Source: Sepioteuthis lessoniana (lineage: Eukaryota > Mollusca > Cephalopoda > Myopsida > Loliginidae). Taken from it: a stretch of 64,000 nucleotides of DNA. The position numbers and the translations under genes are program-made. The notes below the pieces were generated by a model. The model ran no database searches and was not told the origin of the DNA. It saw only the letters and a program-made list of their open reading frames with translations. Below, piece by piece: positions 40,838-50,515 of this stretch; the stretch's first letter is position 1, and each line of letters opens with the position of its first letter. The DNA is taken from NCBI GenBank assembly GCA_963585895.1, contig CAUZXS010002494.1, positions 90,215-154,214 on the forward strand, written 5' to 3'.

Positions 40838-41900
40838 AACAACATATTTACTGATTTCTTCCTCTATCTTCTGCCATCTTATAACCATCTTTTTAATTCC
40901 ATCTGCTCAGAACATTTTATCTTTTCTAGGAAAGAACTGCTCTAGGTGCCTATTGCAGTCTTCCAGGAAATTGATTTTTTTTTTTTCATTAAGAGAATTC
41001 TGTAAAGACCGGAATAAATGATAATCTGAAGGTGCAATATCAGATGAATACAGTGAACAAGTGAAAAACTTTCCAGATAAGCTATAATAATTTTTGCTTG
41101 ATCACCAAAGAAACATATAATCCAGCATTATCCTAATGGAATATCCTCATCTTCATTTGGTCTAATAGATTACAAGCAGTACTTGTTCAAAACAATAATT
41201 TTGTTCACTGGAAGAGACCCCTAGTAGAGAACTCACTCCTAATTCCATTATATATACAGTATCACCTTGTTTAATATGGTCAGTGATGGTTCATTTTGTT
41301 TGCATCATAATCTCTTGTATTTCATGTTATAAAATATTCACTTTTTCATCACCTGTTACAATTTGCTTTCAAAATGAAAATGCCATTTTTGTTGTCTTCT
41401 GTTTTGTTTTTTTATTACACTTAACTTACATGGATATAACCAAGCTAATGTAAATGATTTTCAACAATTTGCATATTTCAGTTATGTTGGCTAACTCTCC
41501 CAATTGTATTATGTTGATTACTTTCAAGCAATGTCTTGGTTTGGTTTTATGTTTTTAAAGGCATATCAATGTTCATGGGTTATTTGATGCCGAAGCCATC
41601 CTTGTAGTAAAACAGTAGTGTTATTAGTTAATCCATAGCTGGGGAGAAATAAGGGTTTTTTTTACCTCTCCTAAGAATATTAATCTAAAAGTGAATGTGA
41701 TAGCATGATTGGAATTTGAACTCACTGCGACATGACAGTCCAGTATGTTAGCCACAATGCTACAAATCTCCCTCAAAACAACGTCTTCATTTGATCACTA
41801 TCAACTTTAACTGATCTACTGTGGAGCATCAAATTTTTGCAAACTACTTTTAACACATTTATCATTCACAGTATCTTCATCATAGACTGTACAACTATTT
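40838..41900 (-). pseudogene. Decayed mariner transposase with nested SINE
   Basis: Minus-strand translation shows, from N to C: 'SVKVDSDQMKTLLESNQHNT' (linker and second helix-turn-helix, near 41800 and, past the nested SINE, 41520), 'VTGDEK' (first Asp region, near 41350), an 'IMLDYM'-type second Asp region, 'APSDYHLFRSLQNSLNEK' (third Asp, near 40985-41030) and 'GIKKMVIRWQKIEEEISKYV' at the C-terminus (near 40845-40900). This is the complete domain order of a mariner transposase, spread over all three frames with many stops. A family B SINE at 41538-41778 splits it. Terminal repeats are not resolvable, and the N-terminal side runs into a T-run near 41922. Confidence 0.7.
41538..41778 (-). 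repeat. tRNA-derived SINE, family B, copy 3, nested in a mariner relic
   Basis: Bounded by caatgtctt (41529-41537) and caacgtctt (41779-41787), an 8-of-9 target duplication that defines a 241-bp insertion. Plus-strand blocks 'ggcatatcaatgttcatggg', 'tgccgaagccatccttgtag' and 'gatagcatgattggaatttg' match family B. The tRNA-like head on the minus strand is 'gtagcattgtggctaacata'. Confidence 0.8.
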
Positions 41901-42216
41901 CTTACATTTTTTGTCACTGTTTTTTTTTTTTTTTTTTGTGGGGGAGAAGTTACCTTACTTAAAATAAGAATATATGATATACCTGAAATATTGTTTTTTT
42001 TTTAAATTTCATTTACAAATGATATGATAGCTGTTTCAATATATTCAAAAAAAATTTTTTTTCAATTAAATTACTTAAAACTAAATGTCCCTAATGTGAT
42101 ATAATAATAAAGATTTTAATATATTATCCTAAAATCACTGAAATTCATTTAAGAAAGAAAAAAGACATAATTAATTATGTATTTGGAACAAACTATTTAC
42201 AGCATTAAAAAAATTT

Positions 42217-42261
<45 letters not shown>

Positions 42262-43378
42262 ATATTTTTCCTATGCAATTCACATTGAAAAAAAGAAGGA
42301 AAAATATTCCTGCATTTATAAATCAAACTTCAAAAAATAAAAAAATAAAAAAAGATACACTGCTATGCAATTCTACCAAAGGCAATATAAAATCACTTAA
42401 CTCTCACATTCAACAGAATAAAAAAAAAAAAAATCTTTTCTCTATATACTGACATGTTCTTGCCCTTTTACTAACAGGAAATTTATTTTGCATTTGAAAC
42501 ATTTAACCAATTTTATCTCTGTCTATACTTGAAGCCATTGGTAGAATTTTAGAAGATGCAGAAAATTGGGAAAAAAAATCCAAATTTTGTTTTCTTTATA
42601 TGATGATATAATATTCCCTCAAAACTGGATAAATTATTGGGATACTTCCAATGACTTGGTAATTTTTAACAGTTGTTAATCATGTAGTATTTTAAGACAT
42701 TTTTACCATATACTACTATGCTCAATCATAGGACAGACTTTCTCAATTACATAACTATAGTTGCAGGTATTATGCAAGTTAGAACTGAGGATTAATGACT
42801 CAAAACATAGAAGTACCAAGTAAATGATATTAAGCATTAAGGAACAAACAGAGTAATATATAGAGAAATGTCATAAATGGTCAATAGATTAATTTCTAAA
42901 ACTTTTATAATCTCTTTGGTAGTTAATCACTGTAGTAGTAGAATTTTTTTTTCTCAAAATACATTAAAACTGTTCATAAAACAGTATTATTGCACAAGCA
43001 ATTTTAAGATAAAAGATGAATAACTCAAAACATTTATAAATAATGAATATATGAGACACATAAATTTTCAAATTTCTGAATATTTCTTTACATATTAACA
43101 TTCTTAAAATAATGTTTAGAAAAAAAAAAAAAAAAAAAAAAAAAAACATAATTAGAGTTGCTTACTCAAAAATAAACAAATTTAGATAAAATACAAAAAA
43201 AACAACTTAAAATCAAATAAAGTTAATAAAGAGATTACAAGCAGAATAAAAGTCAAAGTATATCATTTAATGATTATAAACTTTTACTTTACATTTAGTT
43301 CATTTTTTTTTTGTCTTTATTATTCTTATCAAATTTTAAATATTTCCCTATATTCTTATTTGCATTCTTATAAATAAG
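41901..43378. other. AT-rich sequence with long A runs, no gene recognised
   Basis: T-run at 41922-41937, A-run of 36 at 42223-42258 and A-run of about 26 at 43121-43146. No coding or repeat boundary is evident. Confidence 0.55.
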
Positions 43379-43518
43379 TAAAGTTGGTGACCTTAGTCGA
43401 GGGTGACTCGAAGGCTCCCTTTTCAATAGCTACTACACCGTGTAGGGGAGGGTGCTACTCCATTGAACTCAACATGCGATTGAACAACATTCTACTCATT
43501 AGTCTAATGGCCCAGATG
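43379..43518 (-). repeat. tRNA-derived SINE, family E, short (internally deleted) copy
   Basis: Flanked by exact 12-bp duplications (cttataaataag at 43367-43378 and 43519-43530). On the minus strand it reads 'tgggccattagactaatgag' (head), then jumps to 'gaagctattgaaaagggagc'-type tail sequence. The central 'ataccaaag...aacactcag' block of the full SINE is absent, giving 140 bp instead of about 264 bp. Confidence 0.8.
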
Positions 43519-43803
43519 CTTATAAATAAGCAACACAAACTATACTGTTCTGAAGATGATATTAATAAGCATTGAAACATCAAGAAAATCAACCACACTT
43601 TTTTTTTTACATCATAAAAGTACATTTAAGAAATTATTTTATCCCTTGTTTTTAAGTAAATATATTTTTCTGGAATTCATATTAATTATAACACTCAAGT
43701 AGCTAGAATCAATATTTATGTACACCAAAAGACTTGCTGGGTAACATGATACCATGTTCAGAACATCAATAGTGAATATTATTTTTTTAAATATTCAAAT
43801 TGC

Positions 43804-43841
<38 letters not shown>
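43804..43841. repeat. Microsatellite (ATT)n
   Basis: About 12 ATT units. Confidence 0.95.
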
Positions 43842-43843
<2 letters not shown>

Positions 43844-43949
43844 AACAAAAATAATATGTGATAAGGTATACTGGGCAGTAATTGTTGCTTTTTAAAAAAT
43901 ATAGGTTTGTTTATTGTTTCTGTAGCTATTGCAGATTTTTTTATAAGGC

Positions 43950-44232
43950 AAGGGTGTTAGCCTGATGTCTAACCCTCCCATTTCTCAACCAAACTTGAGA
44001 CCAGCTGTATATGGTTTTTATTGTTCTCTTTCAGAGTAATCTTCCCTTAGTTGGATTGCTTTACAAGGCTAAAGGAGTCTAACTATCCAGCTATTTATCC
44101 ATAGCTGTGAAAAAGTAGCTTCATGCCTTTACCAAGGATATTAGTGTGAAGTGAATATAAGCAGCCTTGAGCAAAACTCAGATTTGGATTGCAGATTCTA
44201 TGCCAGTAACTATTATGCTACTACATCATTAA
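43950..44232 (-). repeat. tRNA-derived SINE, family C, copy 7
   Basis: Plus-strand blocks 'taaccctcccatttctcaac', 'ggattgctttacaaggctaa', 'ctatttatccatagctgtga', 'tcatgcctttaccaaggata' and 'actcagatttggattgc' are family C in inverse order. The head (right end) has 'ccagtaactattatgcta'. Confidence 0.65.
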
Positions 44233-45542
44233 AAAAAAAAATCAATAAATAGATTTAGAAAATCAATTATTCAATTAGGCACTGAGAAACCAATTGTGTA
44301 CAATATTTCCTCATCTATTCGTTGTTATTAAGAACTTTTTTAATCAAGTAATTACAAAAAACATACACAATATTATTTTACAACATCTCAACTGTTTCAT
44401 TTTATACACATTAAATCTTCTATATTTCTTTATAATTCTTAATTCATATATTCAATATGTATCCAAATTCATACACATAAAAAGAATCGAGATATAGCAA
44501 AATAATTGTTTTCAAATTTGCTCCAAAGCAAAAACTTTTCCCTTTTTTTTCTTGTTCTTTCTTCAGTCTGTACTTTAGGTAAATATTTCTAAACAAGGAA
44601 TATCATCTGATATAACTTGAATATGTGTAGATGTGTGTATAGTGATTTGTATGTGTGCAATCAAAACTCACCTTACACTTAATAAAAAAAAATTGAGTCA
44701 ACACATTTATTCATTACTGGTTGCTGTCAATTTTAAGTATAGACCATTAGTAGGTTTCTTCCTCATTTGACATATGTACATACAAATGTATGTGTGAGAG
44801 AGGGACATATATTTATGCACATATAAACATGTATGAAGGCATAAAAATAAACTGTAAGAGAAAAAGGAAAACAAAGTTTAATGGATTAGATTGTTCATTC
44901 AATTTCATGGTAAGAGAGATAAAAAGCCTCAATTTTCAGCATCAGACAAATGTACAAGACTACAGATGATGCTATCATTTATGAATAAATTAATAAATAC
45001 CAAAAACAATTATAAGTAAAGGAAATAGTTGAAGTAGAATGAAGAGGTTTTCACACTTAGTACAAATTATTAAAGATGATGCAATATAAAAATAAAATAT
45101 TAAAGCATTATAAAGGTTTTGTCACCAAGAATGTATATATGAAGAAAAAAAGCACAAAATAATGATTCAGATAAAATTAACACAATATAAATCAAAATTT
45201 TTTAATGAGATTCTCAAGATGCTAACTTTAAGTCTTAAACAGAGCTTTGCTCATTAGATGAATATAATTGGACAATGACAAACCTTGCAGAGTGAAAAGA
45301 TTTATCGAACATATTGGAGATTAAGAACACAAAAAAATTATTAAAATATTTTTATAACTTAGTCAATAAATAATCTAATTAAACAAATTTATCCAGCATG
45401 TTTAGTCAGCTTAAAAGTTGAGGGCAATTTTTAATATTCAGGATCAATATTTTTTAATTAGAAATCCATATAAGAATAGAGATTTGTTAAAAGAAAAATG
45501 TTTCAGAATATCAACCAGTAGAAACCAGTATTAAAAAGCTAG
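44233..45542. other. AT-rich sequence, no gene recognised
   Basis: A 67-codon plus frame at 44294-44497 is AT-biased with no domain. Nothing else is visible. Confidence 0.5.
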
Positions 45543-45552
45543 ACACACACAC

Positions 45553-45622
<70 letters not shown>

Positions 45623-45637
45623 TTTTGTGTGTGTGTC
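45543..45637. repeat. Compound microsatellite (CA)n(TA)n(CA)n(TG)n
   Basis: CA units, about 19 TA units, more CA units, and then TGTGTGTG in inverse sense. The CA and TG blocks could fold back on each other. Confidence 0.9.
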
Positions 45638-46084
45638 CATTTTTTGACATATTGAACCGAATAAATTAATACAATTTAAATCAATTTATTGGATCAATAA
45701 GCTTGAAATAGGTGAAACTGCATATCCACAGTCAAATTATTTGTTGACTACAAGGCTGATAAAGAATGGAAACATTAAATTTAAAAAGGCTTAAGATCAA
45801 TTTGGAAATCACTTCTGTTCACAGCATGGAAGATCATTTTCTAATCAGCTATATATATATATATTTTCTCAATTGCAAAATTGGAAATAAAATTGAAATT
45901 AGAAACTGAGTGTAAATGAAGAGGAAAGAAAGAAATGAAAGAAAGAAAAAAAAGAAAGTTGAAGAAAAAGAAGAGGAAAATAAGAAAATAGAGGAAGTGA
46001 GAAGAAGAGACTAAAACTAATAAAGGACTGATGGAATGTGTTAAAAGCAAAAGTAAAAAAATTGGAAAATTCAAATAAGCACAA

Positions 46085-46180
46085 GAAAAGTAAAGGTGAA
46101 AAAGAAAAGTAAAGGTGAAAAAGAAAAGTAAAGGTGAAAAAGAAAAGTAAAGGTGAAAAAGAAAAGTAAAGGTGAAAAAA
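46085..46180 (+). repeat. 19-bp minisatellite, 5 copies
   Basis: The unit aaaagtaaaggtgaaaaag recurs with its gtaaag at 46090, 46109, 46128, 46147 and 46166, essentially without change. The hydrophobic minus-strand frames across it are artefacts. Confidence 0.92.
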
Positions 46181-46461
46181 CAAAAATAAAAGAGACAAAA
46201 TTAGATTAAGGGAAAAAAATAAAGGAATGGAAAGAGAAAATAAAGAGAAATGGAGGCCGGAGTGCAAAATTAATAGTTAGGGGTTGTGCAAATATCTATA
46301 CCCTCATTAAAATTAAATATCAAAGTCACAAATAACAATTGTGTACATGTAATATTAAAATTACTAAAAATACTAAATTATCTGCAATGTGATTTTGTTT
46401 TATAAACCTTTTACTTGAAATTTTAATTGAATATTGACTGAGTAAGTATTTCCATGTTATA

Positions 46462-46725
46462 AGGTTGGTTGGCAATCGTAGTCGAGGGCGACCAGAAGGC
46501 TCCCTTTTCAATAGCTTCTACAAGGTAAAGGGGAGGGTACTACTCCTATCCCTGGATTGCTCCACTTTGCCCTTGATACATACCTTATATTGCTGAGTGT
46601 TAAGCAAGGGGGTATCAAGTACCATTTTTAAAGTTTTTGGTATGACGCAACCTGGGATTGAACCCAGGTCTCCCAGACCATTGGTGAACACTCTACCTAC
46701 TAGACCAATGAACCAGTATACTTAC
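46462..46725 (-). repeat. tRNA-derived SINE, family E, full copy
   Basis: The 264-bp insertion is bounded by exact 15-bp duplications (tatttccatgttata at 46447-46461 and 46726-46740). On the minus strand it has A box 'tggtctagtaggtagagtg', T-arm and B box 'cctgggttcaatcccagg', then 'cataccaaaaactttaaaaa', 'ccttgcttaacactcagcaa' and tail 'aaaagggagccttctggtcg'. This copy defines the SINE's limits. Confidence 0.88.
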
Positions 46726-47014
46726 TATTTCCATGTTATAGTTAAGATGATTTTTTTTTTTAAATTATTGTCTAATCTATTTCTGGAACATATACGATAC
46801 TTTAAATCTAAGATAGTTAAAGTTAAATTTCAAAACAGGAGGTTTTGCACTTATAAGAATTTGACAAAGTTATTTTCATCTCTTTATATTTTCTAATCTT
46901 ATGCTTTAGAAAAAATGATGTCATTTCATAATCTAATAACTTGACCAATTCTCATCTAAATGATCTCAAATTTTAACAGCATAAGTAGAAACAACTCAAA
47001 ATTGTATTCTTTCT

Positions 47015-47237
47015 TTAGTTTAATTGTTTAATGGCATATCAACCTTCACGGGTTATCTAATGCCAAAGTCATCCTTATAGAAAAACAGCAATGATACTAT
47101 TTTAATCCATAGCTAGGAGAAAAAGGGGGTTCATAGATTTCCCAGGGTATTAGTCAAAAAGTGAATATATAACACTTGGAGATCAAATTCACATACTTCA
47201 AGGCTGCAATCCAGAATTTTAGCCATGGAGACTCCTT
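47015..47237 (-). repeat. tRNA-derived SINE, family B, copy 4
   Basis: Plus-strand blocks 'taatggcatatcaaccttca', 'cgggttatctaatgccaaag', 'aaaaacagcaatgatactat', 'tattagtcaaaaagtgaata' and 'ccagaattttagccatgg' match family B. Confidence 0.7.
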
Positions 47238-47482
47238 TCAAAATTCTATGTTTAATGCTTTATATTTTTTCTTTTCAGTAATAGAAATACCATTCTCAAG
47301 AAAAGAAAAGGTCTTTAACATTATACATAGAAGTTTCAGTTGTTACTACATATGATGTTAAAATTTGAGATCATTTGAATGAGAACTGGTCAAGTTATTA
47401 GATTACAAAATGATATCAATTTTTCTGAAACACCTTGTACATCTCATAATATCAATTTTTTTTCAAGAACCCTATATATGTG

Positions 47483-47505
47483 ATTAACAAATATACTCAG
47501 AAAAA
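47483..47505 (+). repeat. 23-bp direct repeat, left copy
   Basis: Starts attaacaaatatactcag and ends in five A. It is repeated without mismatch at 47987-48009, on either side of a 481-bp segment. Confidence 0.85.
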
Positions 47506-47986
47506 CATTGTTGTATAGCCACATATTACATATGCAACTATACATACACATATACATGCAGAAACATATTCAACACAATAAAGACGAGCGGACACAAAAA
47601 ATATACCTCTCACTTTATTGAAAGGGTTGTGTGTGAGAAGAAGTTGAAGACCGAACAAAGACTGCAACATATTGACCCCTCAACTCTTCTGGTTATCACA
47701 GCCTTTCTTTCCCGTTCTCCTGGGCTGCTCAATCAGGAGCCTGGGGGCCCAGCTTCTCTGCTGAGAGCTGGTTCCCACAGCTCGATCTGGAACACTGACT
47801 TCAAGCTCTGAACTCCAACTGCCTGACTTCCTGTCTCATCCAGGTTATATCATTGTTATATCACTCAATTCAACCCGTCGATAGTCAAGGTTATCTCCTG
47901 ATCTCTTTGACTGGATGCATCTGTTATTTACACAGGTGCATTTCTTATTTTGACAGCTCGGCCAGGTCGGAGGTCAATATGCAACA
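47506..47986. mobile_element. 481-bp GC-richer insert between 23-bp direct repeats, class unknown
   Basis: The segment lies exactly between two perfect 23-bp direct repeats, which looks like a retroposition-type target duplication. Positions 47630-47960 are strikingly GC-richer than the flanks (for example 'gagcctgggggcccagcttc'). Its ends carry short inverted similarity ('attgttgtata' at the left, 'attgttgcata' read from the right). On the minus strand an AATAAAG lies at about 47615-47621. It could be an unrecognised SINE, a retroposed transcript or an LTR-like unit. The 60-codon frame at 47629-47811 shows no domain. Confidence 0.6.
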
Positions 47987-48009
47987 ATTAACAAATATAC
48001 TCAGAAAAA
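47987..48009 (+). repeat. 23-bp direct repeat, right copy
   Basis: Exact match to 47483-47505. Confidence 0.85.
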
Positions 48010-48102
48010 TATAAACTGATCTATTAAAGTTCATGATAATCTTAGAAATTACTTTAATAAACATAAATGCTAAACAAAATTTTAGTATTTAATAGAAGTA
48101 CA

Positions 48103-48994
48103 TGGTGCCTTCAATAAGTTTCCAGGCTTTTTTTGTGCAGGCATTTAAAATTGTCAGAGACTCTTGAAAATTCACTATGTTATTGCTATAAATCTTATGA
48201 GATGACTAACCAATTTTTATGATTTCAGGTTCAAATGAACAGCAACAGTAGCAATTGGAATACACCCTACTAAAGCCTGATTGCCACAGCTGGTGAATTT
48301 CAAAAATGCAATCTGGACATGGGGACACTTTAGAAGAATGATATGCAATAAAATTCTGTTTTAAACTTGGAAAAAATACCACAGAAATGTATGGAATGCT
48401 TCAGACTGCTTTTGAACCATCTTGCATGAATCGAGTATCAGTTTTTGAGTGGCATAAGAGATTCAAGGAAGGCACAGAGTCTGTGAGGGATGATGAGAGG
48501 TGTGGGAGGAGTAAGGAAGTCAATACATCAGAGTTGATTGGCCAAAGGGTTAGGGTTAGGGTTACTAAGTTGAGGTTTTAAGGGAGTTCAGGAAGAGGCC
48601 AGCACTCTTCAAATCAGCTCAGTGGCATTTCTAGCAGGACAATGCACCAGTCCACAACTGCATCCTTGTCACAGACTATTTGACCAAGATGGGCATCAAG
48701 ACAGTTCCTTACCCTCTCTATAGTCCAGACCTTGCTCCCTGTGACTTTTGCTTATTCCCTAAGCTCAGAGGCTGTCGTTATGAGACAATTGAGGAGATGA
48801 AATAGGCTGTGACGAAGGTCATTGACACGCTCACACAAGAGGACTTCCGTGGGGCCTTACAGAAGTTGTTGGAATGGCACAACAAGTGCATTGTAGCCGG
48901 AGGAGATTACTTCAAAGGGGATAGCGTTTCATGTGTGTACTATCAATAAAAGTACCCATACGAAAAAAGTCTGGAAACTTATTTAATGATCCTT
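48103..48994 (+). mobile_element. Mariner deletion derivative (family M1, copy 2)
   Basis: The ends carry 'aataagtttccaggcttttt' at the left and, on the reverse strand of the right end, 'aataagtttccagacttttt', the termini of 22132-23033. Length is about 890 bp. The N-terminal transposase part (48387-48540) is followed directly by the C-terminal part (about 48580-48925). At the junction a 'gggttagggttagggtta' run (48547-48564) precedes 'ctaagttgaggttttaaggg'. Both M1 copies share this junction, so the deleted form was itself a moving subfamily. Confidence 0.85.
48387..48581 (+). pseudogene. Mariner transposase N-terminal fragment
   Basis: A 64-codon frame with 'MLQTAFEPSCMNRVSVFEWH' and 'RFKEGTESVRDDERCGRSKE' is the first helix-turn-helix plus RSGRP-type linker of mariner transposases. 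After 'NTSELIGQRV' the frame enters the TTAGGG-type filler ('RVRVRVTKLRF') and stops. The C-terminal continuation downstream ('QDNAPVHNC'-like, then 'DLAPCDFC'-like) is in other frames with stops. The first catalytic Asp region is deleted. Confidence 0.8.
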
Positions 48995-49769
48995 GTTTAT
49001 TGTGTACAGGGTTCAGAGGTTTATTAATCTTTTCTTTGTATTAGAAATTAGATACAAAATTCTTCATAATTCAAATACTCAAAACTTCAAAACATAAGAA
49101 AACATTATTTATACTCTTAAATAAAAAGTTGGTGATATTAGTAGAAAATATAAGATTGATTTTCAATATGTCCCATCTTCCTAGAGGTGATGGGGATAAA
49201 TGATGTAAGAAGAGCCAATAAAAATAGAGGCAAAAAATATCTGGATTTATTTTAATCAAAGAGTTTTAGCCACAAATGAAATTGGAGTCACCAAAGCTAA
49301 ATCAAGTGAGGTATGAGATGATAGACTTTTCTATCTTATTTTTATTCATGAAAAGAAATTTAGATTAAGAGAGGCTGATGTAGTTTCTACTTTTTAATTT
49401 TTGATGAAAAATATTAACCAATTTAACAAGCACTTCATTAAGTGATAAAAACTGTTTTTCTTTCTCAAATCCTTCTGAGTAAAGCCTTTGCTGTTATTTT
49501 TTGCCAGTAAAATATAAGCAATCAAATATGTACAAAACTTACTGATCTATCTTAACTAATTTTCAGATAAAAAAAAAAAAATAGTAATCAGAGTGTTGGT
49601 ATTATGAATAGGAGGTTGATAAATGAGGTTTCAGATTGTACTGCTAAGGGTTCAAGATGAGTTGTGGTGAATAAGTATTTCATTTATTTTAAAAAAATAT
49701 TAAAAAGTATCTTATTCACTAACAAACAGTAAATCCTTGGCAGTACATTCCTATATGGTTGTAAAAGCT
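48995..49769. other. AT-rich sequence, no gene recognised
   Basis: A minus-strand 62-codon frame at 49071-49259 is AT-biased. Nothing else is supported. Confidence 0.5.
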
Positions 49770-50276
49770 ATGAGGGTCATCAATAAATGACCAGAATTTT
49801 TTGAAAAAAGCAAAATAAATTTTTTTTTCAGAATTTATAAACTCTGCATTGTTTTGCATTGGTTTATAGCAAAAAAATATCTTGATTTTGCAAAAATATT
49901 TGTTTTGAGGCTGTTCAAAATGGTAAAAAAAATCAAATTGAGTGCTCCAGGATTGAACAGAAATCTGTCATCAAATTTTTAGCGGTTAAGACATACAAAC
50001 TATATAAAATTTACAGAAGAATATGTGATGTATACAGAGAAACATGTTTTAGTCAAAAAATCTATACAAATAGGCCAAACATGGGTTTGCCACTACAAGC
50101 CTAAGTTGAAAAGACAGTTTATAGAGTGGAAACACTGACTCTCCAGTAAAGAAAAAGTTCCTGAGACAGCAGTCAGTAAAAAAAAGTCATGCCTACAGTA
50201 TTCTGGGACATGAAAGGATCCATCACTATTGATTTCCATGAAAAAGATACAACTCTAAACAAGGCTTCCTATTACC

Positions 50277-50280
<4 letters not shown>
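49770..50280 (+). pseudogene. Mariner transposase relic with internal deletion (family M3)
   Basis: Begins with a mariner-type end 'gagggtcatcaataaatgac'. The plus-strand frames give 'RIEQKSVIKFLAVKTYKLYK', 'IYRRICDVYRETCFSQK' and 'YTNRPNMGL' (N-terminal DNA-binding region). The relic then jumps to 'VFWDMKGSITIDFHEKDTTL' followed by 'NKASYYQL', which belongs to the stretch between the first and second catalytic Asp residues. The intervening segment is missing, so the element is internally deleted. It is truncated on the right by an (AT)n run. Confidence 0.7.

Positions 50281-50309
<29 letters not shown>
50278..50309. repeat. Microsatellite (TA)n
   Basis: About 15 units, abutting the mariner relic. 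Confidence 0.92.
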
Positions 50310-50310
<1 letters not shown>

Positions 50311-50459
50311 CTTTGCAAAGATTCTTTTTTTAAAGAGAAGATAATAAAAGGAGAAGATGCCTAAGGAGGAATAGCAAATAATAATAATAATAATAGATGG
50401 AACCATGACAGATACTATCAGTCAGATGGACCTAGGAATAATAGCAATGAAAGGGTACT

Positions 50460-50513
<54 letters not shown>
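50460..50513. repeat. Microsatellite (CA)26
   Basis: Uninterrupted CA run inside an otherwise unassigned segment. The 86-codon frame through it includes a (TH)n tract and is not a credible gene. Confidence 0.95.

Positions 50514-50515
<2 letters not shown>

Noticed and set aside
45841..46267. Two hydrophobic Phe/Leu/Ser-rich minus frames resembling membrane proteins
   Set aside because: They are antisense of purine-rich sequence, including the 19-bp minisatellite; pure composition artefact.
47629..47811. 60-codon frame in the GC-rich insert as a gene
   Set aside because: No domain and no upstream continuation. The better GC content alone explains the open frame.
47506..47986. Solo LTR interpretation of the GC-rich insert
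   Set aside because: A TGTTG-type tip and AATAAA are present, but no 4-6 bp target duplication fits TG...CA ends, whereas the 23-bp repeats abut the segment exactly. Kept as unclassified.
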